Shown here: positions 1-7,766 of the stretch, one piece after another | Layout: each line of letters opens with the position of its first letter | Numbering within the stretch: the stretch's first letter is position 1 | Assembly: GCA_937877655.1 (NCBI GenBank) | Contig: CALFJC010000083.1 | Location: forward strand, 1 to 59,633 | DNA from: an uncultured Selenomonadales bacterium | GTDB lineage: Bacteria; Bacillota; Negativicutes; Selenomonadales; Selenomonadaceae | Direction: 5' to 3' | Length of the DNA: 59,633 bases | Position numbers and translations under genes: made by a program | The notes under the pieces: generated by a model | Database searches by the model: none | What the model saw: the letters and a program-made list of their open reading frames with translations, nothing else | What the model was told of the DNA's origin: nothing

Positions 1-93
1 CATTTGCGGGACGAGAATTTATTTTGCGGGCTTATCGCGAGGCAGTCGAAAAACGCTACAGATTTTTTTCTTTTGGCGACGCAATGTTCATAA
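1..93 (+). CDS. 3' end of an unidentified gene, cut by the window edge
   Basis: Frame 1 is open from the window edge to a TAA at 91-93, giving 30 residues that end in ATQCS. The same frame stays open in the second copy of this DNA (139-231), where the only two differences change Ala to Val and Leu to Ser. This suggests the stretch is, or was, the coding tail of an upstream gene. Nothing identifies the protein. It could instead be a chance open frame in a repeated non-coding segment. Confidence 0.35.
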   Translation, partial: HLRDENLFCGLIARQSKNATDFFLLATQCS

Positions 94-237
94 CAAACAA
101 GATTTAAATTTTCGACGCACTGATAATGTCGGTAAGTGCATTTGCGGGACGAGAATTTATTTTGCGGGCTTATCGCGAGGCAGTCGAAAAACGTTACAGA
201 TTTTTTTCTTTCGGCGACGCAATGTTCATAACAAACA
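1..237. repeat. 99-bp direct repeat, two copies 138 bp apart
   Basis: Positions 1-99 and 139-237 are identical except at two positions (56/194 and 74/212). They are separated by 39 unrelated bases. The second copy ends 13 bases before the ATG at 251, so it forms the 5' flank of the GHKL ATPase gene. The structure fits a tandem duplication of a 138-bp unit covering the end of the upstream gene. The left boundary lies at or beyond the window edge. Confidence 0.85.
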
Positions 238-250
238 GGGAGAAATAATT

Positions 251-2092
251 ATGGTTGGCTGGAATTTTCCTTCAAACGGCGGCGGCTTGATTCGCGGCGT
301 GGCGGAGGCGGGCATTCAAACTTTTACGGGCAAAGAAATTTCTTCCCTTGCCCGCGAAACTTGTCAAAATTCTCTCGACGCCGTTGCCAATGAAAAATTC
401 GCCGTGACTGTCGAATTTCAACGTTACGAGATTTATACCAAAGACATTCCCGGCTTCGACGAGTACAAAAATGTTTTGAACAAATGCCGCGAATATTGGT
501 TCGGCAATGCGACGGCAAAAAAATTTTTGGACAGAGCGATTGAACAAATTAATTTGCCCAAAACTTTTGTCCTGCGAATCAGCGACTACAATACGACGGG
601 ACTTGCCGAGCCCTTCAATCCGAAGTCTCGTGACGGTTGGAATGCCTTGACGAAAATTGACGGCGGCGCAACCAAAATCGGCGACTCGGCAGGCAGTTTC
701 GGCATAGGGAAAAATGCTCCCTTCGCAAATTCTTTTTATCGGCTCGTTTTTTATCGGACGAAAAATTTAAAAGAGGAATGCGCCGCGCAGGGCATGTCAA
801 GACTTGTATCTTTTCTCAATAAAGAAGATGACATTTCGGCCGGCGTCGGCTATTACGGCGAAAAAGAAAAAAATCTTCCTGTCAAAAAAATAAATGCTTT
901 GGATGAAATTTTTGGACGAACAGGTATAGGCACCGACATTTTTATTTACGGCTTCAACGGTAGCGAAACTTGGGCAGAGGAAATTATTTGCGAGTTGCTT
1001 GAAAATTTTCTTGTTGCCATTCACCGAAATAAATTGCGCGTGAAAATCCAAAATATGAGGATTGATCAAACGAATCTAAAAAAAATTCTCGGCAAATATG
1101 AGGACAAAATTCCGACTGCAATTAATTACTATAAAATTTTGTCGGGCGAAGACGGAGTAAAATTTTTTGAGGAAGATTTTCACGGCATGGGAAAACTTAA
1201 ACTGGGCATCTTTCTTGGCTCAAATCTTAATCGAAAAGTTTTAATCGTGAGAAAAAGCGGCATGAAACTTTTTGAACAAGATCGAATTTCGGGATCAATT
1301 TCATTTACAGGCGTTCTTGAACTTGACGGGCAGGAGCTTAATGAATTTTTCCGCGAAATGGAAACGCCTTCTCACGACAAATGGGAGCCGGGACGTTACG
1401 AAAAAAATCCCAAGCTGGCGGAAGAATATTTTAAGGAGTTGAGAAAGTGGGTTCGCGATACAATTTCAAATCTCGGCACGGAAAATATTTCGGATGAAGT
1501 GAACGTCGAAGGCTTGGATCACATGCTTGACTTCGATGACAGCGCGATTGGCGGCGGTTCCGAAAAGGAAAAAGAAACTCTCGACGATCTCGCGCCGCCC
1601 GAATTTGAACTTGTGACCGTCACAAGCACCAAAAAAACTTTTTCGATAACAAAAACTCGGACGAAAGGCGTTATAACCGATAAAGACGGCGACCCTCCCG
1701 CGATAAGAAAACCCGGCGGCACTCGCCCAAAAGGAACTCGGAAGAATCACACGGGCGAAGAAAATCCCGACGGCGAAAATATAATTTTGAAACAGGACGG
1801 GCTGACAAAAATTCGTGTGATAAAAGTTTCCGACAAAAAATATCGGCTGATTCTCAAAGTTCCGCAAAACATTTCGAGCGGCAACCTTGAAATTTTTGCT
1901 GTCGGAGAAAATAACAGCGGCGAAAAACTTTTTATCAAGTCGGCTACAGCCGCCGATTCAAACAGCGAAGTTGAGGCGGCAGGCGACAAAATATTTTTTA
2001 AAAATCTGCGCGGCAATGCGGAGACAAAAATAAGTTTTGAACTTCGGGACGAAAAAAATTATGCGTTTGGAGTTGCCGTTTATGAAGATTGA
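251..2092 (+). CDS. GHKL-type (HSP90/MutL-like) ATPase, first gene of a three-gene cassette
   Basis: 613 residues. The N-terminal third carries the signatures of a GHKL ATP-binding domain: an N box around residues 36-44 (ETCQNSLDA), a glycine-rich box around 148-158 (GSFGIGKNAPFA) and a further glycine-rich box near 223 (RTGIGTDIF). The middle is unassigned. The last 100 residues look like a beta-rich domain after a low-complexity Lys/Gly/Pro linker (about 450-510). No transmembrane segment is seen. The start follows GGGAGAAATAATT. The next gene overlaps its 3' end. GHKL ATPases in such operons are common in anti-phage and DNA-modification islands, but the function here is inference and no named family was recognised. 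Confidence 0.7.
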   Translation: MVGWNFPSNGGGLIRGVAEAGIQTFTGKEISSLARETCQNSLDAVANEKFAVTVEFQRYEIYTKDIPGFDEYKNVLNKCREYWFGNATAKKFLDRAIEQINLPKTFVLRISDYNTTGLAEPFNPKSRDGWNALTKIDGGATKIGDSAGSFGIGKNAPFANSFYRLVFYRTKNLKEECAAQGMSRLVSFLNKEDDISAGVGYYGEKEKNLPVKKINALDEIFGRTGIGTDIFIYGFNGSETWAEEIICELLENFLVAIHRNKLRVKIQNMRIDQTNLKKILGKYEDKIPTAINYYKILSGEDGVKFFEEDFHGMGKLKLGIFLGSNLNRKVLIVRKSGMKLFEQDRISGSISFTGVLELDGQELNEFFREMETPSHDKWEPGRYEKNPKLAEEYFKELRKWVRDTISNLGTENISDEVNVEGLDHMLDFDDSAIGGGSEKEKETLDDLAPPEFELVTVTSTKKTFSITKTRTKGVITDKDGDPPAIRKPGGTRPKGTRKNHTGEENPDGENIILKQDGLTKIRVIKVSDKKYRLILKVPQNISSGNLEIFAVGENNSGEKLFIKSATAADSNSEVEAAGDKIFFKNLRGNAETKISFELRDEKNYAFGVAVYED

Positions 2093-2954
2093 CGACCGCC
2101 GATTATTTACTTATCCCGTGCTTGCCGAAGGACGCGACGATTACAAAAGTTGCAAGTTTTCCGCCGAAATGAAAGTTTCTTCGGGCGACGCAAATAATTT
2201 TGTGTTGGAAATTAATTTTTCGACGGACTGCGCGGAGCTAAAAAAGCTTATCGAAGGCGGCGACGCGGAATATCTTTTGCACGTTGAATGTCCGGCGACC
2301 ATCTATCGAGAAATTGAGACTCGGAGTCTCGAAAATTTTTCCTGCAATATTCCGTTGAGTCTCATTAAAGAAAAACTCTATCCGGCGATTTTTATCGTCC
2401 TTCGCAGAGATATTAAAAACTTTTCCTGCAAAGATTGGAACGAAGATTTTGATTGGTTGAGTTTCGATTTGCAAAAGGGCAGTGTGCTTGCTTATCAAAA
2501 TTTTACGCCTTTATCATTGCCCGACGACCCGAATATTTTTAAAAATGTCAGTTCGATTTTCAGCGTTTGCAAGAGAATTAAGGAAAAAAATAAACCTTTT
2601 GATGTCGAAATGACATCGGAGAAAATAAAAATTTTTTTGACGGAAAAGGACTTCGATTTATACAGTCGATACGCATCAAGACCCGAAATGCAACCGATTT
2701 TGAACACCATGATAATTTTGCCTGCATTGACTTATGTTTTTGAGGAATTAAAATTCGAGGACGTGCAGGATCACAGTTCGGACATATGGTTTATGTCATT
2801 GCGTGCGTCTTACAGAAAAAAGGGCTTAAGTTTCGACAAACTCCTTGAGGATAAAAATTCGCTCGAATTGGCGCAGGAAGTCATGAATTTGCCGATAACA
2901 AAATCTCTGGAAAGTATCGCACATATTTTCGACGACGCGGCGGAGGATTTGTAA
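2061..2954 (+). CDS. Uncharacterised protein, second gene of the GHKL cassette
   Basis: 297 residues from the ATG at 2061 (MRLELPFMKIDD). A second in-frame ATG at 2082 has a better-placed GGAG 9 bases upstream, so the start is uncertain. Both starts overlap the end of the ATPase gene, showing translational coupling. The protein is soluble, acidic and mixed alpha/beta, with no recognised motif. The N-terminal block (PVLAEGRDDYKSCKF) is the part most likely to be conserved, as it looks like a compact beta domain. The overlaps on both sides suggest it works in a complex with the ATPase and the following protein. Confidence 0.65.
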   Translation: MRLELPFMKIDDRRLFTYPVLAEGRDDYKSCKFSAEMKVSSGDANNFVLEINFSTDCAELKKLIEGGDAEYLLHVECPATIYREIETRSLENFSCNIPLSLIKEKLYPAIFIVLRRDIKNFSCKDWNEDFDWLSFDLQKGSVLAYQNFTPLSLPDDPNIFKNVSSIFSVCKRIKEKNKPFDVEMTSEKIKIFLTEKDFDLYSRYASRPEMQPILNTMIILPALTYVFEELKFEDVQDHSSDIWFMSLRASYRKKGLSFDKLLEDKNSLELAQEVMNLPITKSLESIAHIFDDAAEDL

Positions 2955-3952
2955 TGGAACTTTGTTATATGGATGGCGACGCACTCGACACTTTAAAAAG
3001 AAGTTTGCCGCAGATTTTGGAAAAATATTTTATCGAAAAAGACAATGCTTGGATTGCCAAGATTTACGGAAAAAATCCTTTTGTAAAGTTTCGCGAAGTG
3101 CCCGACTTTGAACTTGCGCCGCTTGATTTGGAGCCGGGCGAGATTCATTTTCGCAACAGCAAAATTCTCTACAAAAATTTAAGCTTCCTTACGCCGCGTC
3201 AAGCCGCCGATGAAAGATTTTGGGCGGGACTCTGTCACGGAGTTTTTTATGATTATGTGAGGCGGCTTTTGATCTATGACAAGGTAAAAGATTCTTCTGA
3301 CGAGACGAAAACTATTAATGCAATCAAGAGCAGATTTTTCTTGAGCGGCGGTGCGCGAGAAAGAATTATAAACAACACCTTGTCAAAATATTGGTGGGCG
3401 CGACATATTTTTTCGGACGAAGGTTTGGACATTCTCGGCGCGAATGATTTTTCCACAAAAATTTTTTCCATAGGTACTCGTGCATTTATCGGCAACAAGA
3501 AACTTTTAAACGGTTTCATAAAATTTTTGCGGCACTTCAAAGAAAAAAATATTGAACTCAACGCAAAAACTCATATTCGTCCCGCAATGTCGGAGCTGAA
3601 CAAAAGAGGCGGCGCAATAATTTTGGACTGCTTGACCGAAGAAGAAATTGCGGCGATAATGATTGAGCACGTCGAAAAATTTTTCGCAGAAAAATCTTCG
3701 GCAGAAAAAACTTCGGCAAAAAAAGTTTCGACAGAAAAATCTGCGGCAGAAAAATCTGCGGCGGAAAAAACTTTGTCGGAAAGAATTGTTAAAGACGGCG
3801 ACAAAATCTATGCAACTTCTCTTGCAGAAGGCTCTATCAAAATTTTTAAGTTCGGCAATAAAGTTTTTCAGAAACTTATTGGTAAAAAAGTTGGTCATGT
3901 TTTTGAATGGAACGGCAAGCAATGGAAAATAACGGTGATTAAAAAGGCTTGA
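2954..3952 (+). CDS. Uncharacterised protein (possibly DUF6339-like), third gene of the GHKL cassette
   Basis: 332 residues. The ATG shares its A with the TAA of the previous gene, so translation is coupled. Residues 1-235 include a tryptophan-rich core (ERFWAGLCHGVFYDYVRR; SKYWWARHIF) that reminds me of the DUF6339 family often seen in defence loci. This is from memory and not certain. A Lys/Glu/Ala linker made of five-residue repeats (about 245-274) joins it to a small C-terminal beta domain (about 280-332, ending FEWNGKQWKITVIKK). No catalytic residues can be named. Position and coupling tie it to the GHKL ATPase. Confidence 0.6.
   Translation: MELCYMDGDALDTLKRSLPQILEKYFIEKDNAWIAKIYGKNPFVKFREVPDFELAPLDLEPGEIHFRNSKILYKNLSFLTPRQAADERFWAGLCHGVFYDYVRRLLIYDKVKDSSDETKTINAIKSRFFLSGGARERIINNTLSKYWWARHIFSDEGLDILGANDFSTKIFSIGTRAFIGNKKLLNGFIKFLRHFKEKNIELNAKTHIRPAMSELNKRGGAIILDCLTEEEIAAIMIEHVEKFFAEKSSAEKTSAKKVSTEKSAAEKSAAEKTLSERIVKDGDKIYATSLAEGSIKIFKFGNKVFQKLIGKKVGHVFEWNGKQWKITVIKKA
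3686..3775 (+). repeat. Six 15-bp tandem units inside the third cassette gene
   Basis: Six consecutive 15-base units of the form GCAGAAAAATCTKCG encode the five-residue repeat AEKSS/AEKTS. Unit length is a multiple of three, so gain or loss of units would only lengthen or shorten the linker between the two domains. Confidence 0.85.
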
Positions 3953-4018
3953 AAATTTTTAACGGAATGAAAATCAAGGCGGGATGCTTTTCAAAAAAGA
4001 ATTTAAGGAGCGGGCTTA

Positions 4019-5167
4019 ATGTCGGCAGTAACTTTTGAATTGATACACAAAGACGCGGCAACGGGGGCGCGGGCAGGAATTTTGAATACGCCGCACGGGA
4101 AATTTTTAACGCCACTTTTTATGCCGGTGGGAACGCAGGCGACGGTAAAAACACTTTCGCCGCACGAAGTACAAAATTTGGGCGCGGGCGTCATTTTGGC
4201 GAACACGTACCATTTATTTTTGCGCCCGGGCGCGGAGCTTGTCAGAAAGGCGGGCGGACTTCACCGATTTATGAATTGGACACACGGCATTTTGACAGAC
4301 AGCGGCGGCTTTCAAGTGTTCAGTCTCGGCGACCTGCGAACAATAACTGAAGACGGCGTAAAATTTCGTTCGCACATTGACGGCGCGGAAAAATTTCTTT
4401 CGCCCGAAATTTCGATAGCAACTCAAGCTGCGCTCGGCTCGGATATTGCAATGGCTTTTGATGAATGCATTCCTTATCCCGCCGATTATGAATACGCCAA
4501 AGCCTCGACTGAAAGAACTCATCGTTGGGCGGAGCGGAGTTTGAAGGCGGCGTCGAATCCCAAGCAGGGAATTTTCGGGATTGTGCAAGGCGGTATGTAT
4601 GAAGATTTGCGCGAAGAAAGTTCAAAAGTTATTGGGGCAATGGATTTTGCGGGCTGTGCAATAGGCGGGTTGAGTGTCGGCGAGCCGCGTGAAGTTATGT
4701 ACAAAATGCTTGAGGCGTCAACGAAACATTTGCCCGAAGACAAGGCGCGATACTTAATGGGAGTCGGTACGCCCGATCATTTGCTTGAAGGCGTCCTGCG
4801 CGGCGTAGACATGTTTGACTGCGTTTTTCCCACTCGCGTTGCTCGAAACGGAATGGCAATGGTTTCGCCGCAAACTTCTCCTCGCGGACGGCTTGTCATG
4901 AAAAATGCCGAGTTCACCGAAGATTTTACGCCGCTCGAAACTCATTGCGATTGTTACACCTGCAGAAACAAATTCACTCGTGCCTATATCCGTCATCTTA
5001 TCCGCGCAGATGAAATTTTCGGCTTGAGGCTTCTTGCGCTCCACAATCTGCGTTATCTGGAAAGATTTATGGCAGATATGCGCACGGCGATTTTAAATGA
5101 TAAATTCAGCGAGTTCAGAGAAAAATTTTTTACGGCTTATGAGGGAGGCAAATTTTTGAATGGATAA
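4019..5167 (+). CDS. tgt: tRNA-guanine transglycosylase (queuine/preQ1 insertion)
   Basis: 382 residues, full length for the bacterial enzyme, which exchanges guanine-34 for preQ1 in tRNAs with GUN anticodons. Visible hallmarks are TDSGGFQVFSL (first catalytic Asp), VQGG, GGLSVGEP, the second catalytic Asp in DCVFPTRVARNG, and the C-terminal zinc site CDCYTC with a His further on. The start follows AAGGAGCGGGCTTA. Its last codons overlap yajC by 8 bases, so the two form an operon. Confidence 0.97.
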   Translation: MSAVTFELIHKDAATGARAGILNTPHGKFLTPLFMPVGTQATVKTLSPHEVQNLGAGVILANTYHLFLRPGAELVRKAGGLHRFMNWTHGILTDSGGFQVFSLGDLRTITEDGVKFRSHIDGAEKFLSPEISIATQAALGSDIAMAFDECIPYPADYEYAKASTERTHRWAERSLKAASNPKQGIFGIVQGGMYEDLREESSKVIGAMDFAGCAIGGLSVGEPREVMYKMLEASTKHLPEDKARYLMGVGTPDHLLEGVLRGVDMFDCVFPTRVARNGMAMVSPQTSPRGRLVMKNAEFTEDFTPLETHCDCYTCRNKFTRAYIRHLIRADEIFGLRLLALHNLRYLERFMADMRTAILNDKFSEFREKFFTAYEGGKFLNG

Positions 5168-5438
5168 CGAAACGGCGGCGACGTTGGCAAATTTCATGCC
5201 GATAGTCTTAATGCTCTTGATTTTTTATTTTCTGCTCTATCGCCCGCAAAAAAAAGCGCAGAAGGAGCGCGAAGAAATGTTGGGCAGTTTGAAAGTCGGA
5301 AGCCGCGTTATAACAATCGGCGGAATTTACGGGACGATTGTCAGCCTCACAGATGACATAGTTATACTAAAAATTGCGGACAAGGTTGAGATTGAAATTG
5401 CTCGCGGCTCGGTCAACGGCGTTGCACCTGACAAATAA
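5160..5438 (+). CDS. yajC: Preprotein translocase accessory protein YajC
   Basis: 92 residues with one N-terminal membrane helix (about 11-29) followed by YRPQKKAQKER and a small conserved domain (LKVGSRVITIGGIYGTIVSL). YajC associates with SecDF in the inner membrane. It overlaps the end of tgt, the common bacterial arrangement, but secDF does not follow here. The transcript instead runs into the hairpin at 5442-5470. Confidence 0.95.
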   Translation: MDNETAATLANFMPIVLMLLIFYFLLYRPQKKAQKEREEMLGSLKVGSRVITIGGIYGTIVSLTDDIVILKIADKVEIEIARGSVNGVAPDK

Positions 5439-5691
5439 AAAAATCCTCGCGGAGAAATTTCGCGGGGATTAATTTTTTGTCTTGAAAACTTCGCGCATCT
5501 CGTCCGATTGAAAAACTTCCTGCGCCTTGCCGATTTTCAAAACTTTTTTTCGGCAAAAATTTTCAAAGGCACTGCCGCAAAAAAATTCTCGCGGAGAAAT
5601 TTCGCGGGGATTAATTTTTTGTCTTGAAAACTTCGCGCATCTCGTCCGATTGAAAAACTTCCTGCGCCTTGCCGATTTTCAAAACTTTTTT
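5437..5691. repeat. 113-bp direct repeat duplicating the 3' end of the ABC ATPase gene
   Basis: Positions 5437-5549 and 5579-5691 match almost perfectly at an offset of 142 bases. Each copy holds the terminator hairpin and the last 20 or so codons (minus strand, ending REVFKTKN) of the ATPase gene. The copy next to yajC has no gene attached, so it is a detached duplicate of a gene end. The intervening spacer is about 29 bases. Confidence 0.9.
5442..5470. terminator. Hairpin terminator between convergent yajC and the ABC ATPase gene
   Basis: A stem of AATCC-CGCG pairs with CGCG-GGATT around the loop AGAAATTT. It is preceded by an A run and followed by AATTTTTTG, so it could act in both directions. 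A second copy lies at 5584-5612 and touches the stop codon of the ABC ATPase gene. Confidence 0.7.
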
Positions 5692-6339
5692 GTTCAGCAG
5701 AATCACTTTGTCGGCGAATCGCTCTATCATTTCCAAATCATGCGAGATTAAAAGTATCGCCATGTCTTCTGCGGCTTTGAGTTCGGCGACGAGTTCATAA
5801 AAAATTCTCATACCGACTTTGTCGACGCCGCTTATTGGTTCGTCCAATAAAAGCAGGTCGGGCAAAGGGTCGAGCGCAAGTGCCAATAAAATTCTTTGCA
5901 ATTCGCCGCCCGATAATGCGCCGAGTCTTCTGTCGATTAAATGTTCTGCTTTGACGCGCCGAAGATTTTTTGTCACGCGAGGACGAATGAATTTTGAACT
6001 GCACAGCCAAACAGGTCGCCAAGTTAAACATGCCATAAATAAATCCAAAACTGTTGTCGGGCTCGTCGCGTCGAATTTCAAAGTTTGCGGGACGTAGCCG
6101 ATAATCGGACGGAGATGTTCTCCTTTCGCGTCGAAATAATTCAAATTGCCCGAGTGTTTGACTTCGCCGAGAATCGATTTTAAGAGCGTCGATTTGCCCG
6201 CGCCGTTCGGTCCGATTAAAGCCGTCAGCTCGCCGCAATGAACCGTAAAATTTACGTCCTCAAAAATAATCAGCTCGCCGACTTTGACGGAAAAATTTTC
6301 TATCTGCGTTGTGCAGAGTTTCGATTGATTATGTCTCAA
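5611..6339 (-). CDS. ABC transporter ATP-binding protein (Zn/Mn-family-like)
   Basis: 242 residues from a TTG start (codon 6339-6337), chosen because GGGAGG sits about 8 bases upstream. The frame stays open further upstream only because it runs through a dispersed repeat. It has Walker A GPNGAGKST, Q-loop VPQTLKFD, signature LSGGELQR, Walker B LLLLDEP and switch ISHD. The family look is that of ZnuC/MntC-type ATPases, though the neighbouring permease is of the ABC-2 type. So the substrate and the pairing are open. It is last in a minus-strand run with the permease and a small coiled-coil protein, from which it is separated by the repeat at 6385-6536. Confidence 0.85.
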   Translation of the reverse strand: MRHNQSKLCTTQIENFSVKVGELIIFEDVNFTVHCGELTALIGPNGAGKSTLLKSILGEVKHSGNLNYFDAKGEHLRPIIGYVPQTLKFDATSPTTVLDLFMACLTWRPVWLCSSKFIRPRVTKNLRRVKAEHLIDRRLGALSGGELQRILLALALDPLPDLLLLDEPISGVDKVGMRIFYELVAELKAAEDMAILLISHDLEMIERFADKVILLNKKVLKIGKAQEVFQSDEMREVFKTKN

Positions 6340-6384
6340 ATGAAATACCTCCCTTTCTTTTCGCGCACAAAGAAAGGTTTCAAA

Positions 6385-6536
6385 GAAAAAGCTTTTTAAC
6401 CTACTTTTCTTTTGCTGCGCCCAAAAGAAAAGTAGCAAAAGAAAAGGGCGTTTGCCCCGCAAAAAAAACATCCATGTTTTTATTGCGGGCGGGCGCACGT
6501 CCTGTGCGCCCGTGTCTTCGCCACCCGCTGTTTTTT
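6385..6536. repeat. Dispersed multi-hairpin element, copy 1
   Basis: About 150 bp with three nested inverted repeats: CTTTTCTTTTG...CAAAAGAAAAG, CCGCAA...TTGCGG flanking ACATCCATGT, and GGGCGCAC-GTCCT-GTGCGCCC, ending in CGCCACCCGCT. The same arrangement recurs at 44375-44600 (inverted) and 48925-49062. It lies between the permease and ATPase genes. No coding frame of interest is seen, so a non-autonomous mobile or structured-RNA element is likely. Confidence 0.8.
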
Positions 6537-6537
6537 G

Positions 6538-7269
6538 TCAGATTGATAATTTTTTAAACATCCTCGTTGCCAGCCACAATAAAAAAATTGCGTAGATAAG
6601 CAAAATCAAAAGCGACGTCAGGTTGAATCCTTCGCGCAAAAGAAAGCTCGTGTGTGTCAGCGGCAAAATTTCTATCACAAAGCGGACGGCGGGCGGCAAT
6701 TCGGCTGTGGAAAAAAATGTTCCGCATAAAAAACTCATCGGCATTAAAAGATAAGTGTTGACTTGCGCAAGTTCTTCATACGTTTGAACTTTCAATGCCG
6801 CGCAGAAACATATGCTCCCGAAAATCATTGAGTTCAAAATTACTGCGATAAAAAAATTCAGCGGCTCGGAGAAAAATTTCAAGTTCGCGCCGAAAATTAT
6901 TGCAACGCCTAAAATCAACGCCGTTGAAATTAATGCTCTCACAACTGCCGATAAAATTTTCCCGATAACAAAAGCGGCGGGCTCAATCGGCGCACTCAAA
7001 TATTCTTCCAAACTTTTATGATAAACGCGCTCGGCGTGTACCGTTGTTATGCTCATGTAACTGACATTCATTGTGTTCAGCGCGATTATGCCCGGTACCA
7101 AAAAATCAAGGTAGTTGCCCGACGCCAGATTGATATTTTTCCCCAAGCCCCAGCCGAAGGCAACCAGATATAAAACGGGCGTCACAAGTCGCGATAAGAT
7201 AAATTTTTTCAGCCGCCGCCGCAAAACTATCCAATCGCGCCACATTATCGTTAAAACGTCTTCAAACAT
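6538..7269 (-). CDS. ABC-2 type transporter permease
   Basis: 243 residues with about six hydrophobic segments and an N-terminal cytosolic stretch (IMWRDWIVLRRRLKKFI) typical of ABC-2 permeases of the NodJ/DrrB kind, which export drugs, polysaccharides or lipids. The conserved region MSITTVHAERVYHKSLEEYLSAP is clear. Its start overlaps the end of the small upstream gene by 8 bases. The most likely ATPase partner is the gene at 5611-6339, beyond the inserted repeat, although that ATPase resembles another subfamily. Confidence 0.85.
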   Translation of the reverse strand: MFEDVLTIMWRDWIVLRRRLKKFILSRLVTPVLYLVAFGWGLGKNINLASGNYLDFLVPGIIALNTMNVSYMSITTVHAERVYHKSLEEYLSAPIEPAAFVIGKILSAVVRALISTALILGVAIIFGANLKFFSEPLNFFIAVILNSMIFGSICFCAALKVQTYEELAQVNTYLLMPMSFLCGTFFSTAELPPAVRFVIEILPLTHTSFLLREGFNLTSLLILLIYAIFLLWLATRMFKKLSI

Positions 7270-7624
7270 TTTTTAGACTTTCGAGACGGGCAATTTCTTT
7301 TTTGTGACTTTCAATCGCGTAACCGATTCTGATGTGTTCTTCTTCCGTGAAATCGGAATTTTCATAAGCCGCAGAAATTTTTTCCAGCCGCGCTTTGACC
7401 TCCGAAATTTCATTCTCCAAAATGAATTTATCTCTGAAAGCAAATCCGTAAACCGCCAAAATTTGTTCGCGGGTTGTTTGATAATAAGAATCTTCGCCCG
7501 AAATTTCGCCGAGCAATTTTGCCAGCTCCAAAACAATTTCAAAAGGCTCTTTGCCCGCATTTATCATTTCACTTAATTTTATTCGGAGCTCTTGTGCCGC
7601 GCCGAAAAATTTTTTATCTGCCAA
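7262..7624 (-). CDS. Small coiled-coil protein of the ABC operon
   Basis: 120 residues from a TTG start (7624-7622), selected because GAGGAGG lies 8 bases upstream. The longer frame upstream runs through a repeat array and has no such site. The protein is soluble and charged. The last 55 residues (ENEISEVKARLEKISAAYENSDFTEEEH...) are strongly helical and probably form a coiled coil. No family was recognised. It overlaps the permease start, so it is probably co-translated with it. Confidence 0.65.
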   Translation of the reverse strand: MADKKFFGAAQELRIKLSEMINAGKEPFEIVLELAKLLGEISGEDSYYQTTREQILAVYGFAFRDKFILENEISEVKARLEKISAAYENSDFTEEEHIRIGYAIESHKKEIARLESLKNV

Positions 7625-7655
7625 GAAAAAATCCTCCTCAAAAGCAATGCGTTTA

Positions 7656-7735
7656 AAGATGAAAAGATCATAAGATGGAAAGATTGAAAGTAAAAATCTT
7701 TTCATCTTGTTATCTTTCCATCTTGCCATCTAATG
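7656..7735. repeat. Short-word array forming a hairpin, between the coiled-coil gene and the DUF401 gene
   Basis: GATGGAAAGAT (7673-7683) and AGATGAAAAGAT (7657-7668) face ATCTTTCCATC and ATCTTTTCATCT on the other side of the loop, so the segment can fold as an imperfect stem. It is built from variants of AAGATGG/AAAGAT and lies just downstream of the DUF401 gene on the minus strand. The related array at 50483-50532 uses similar words. Confidence 0.65.
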
Positions 7736-7766
7736 CCGAGCATAACAAAAGAAAGTATGAAGAAAT

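Noticed and set aside
3663..3932. 89-codon Lys/Gln-rich plus-strand frame
   Set aside because: An out-of-frame reading of the 15-bp repeat tract in the third cassette gene.
6340..6498. N-terminal extension of the ABC ATPase to an ATG at 6498
   Set aside because: Those codons are the dispersed multi-hairpin repeat. The TTG at 6339 has a proper ribosome site and gives the normal family length.
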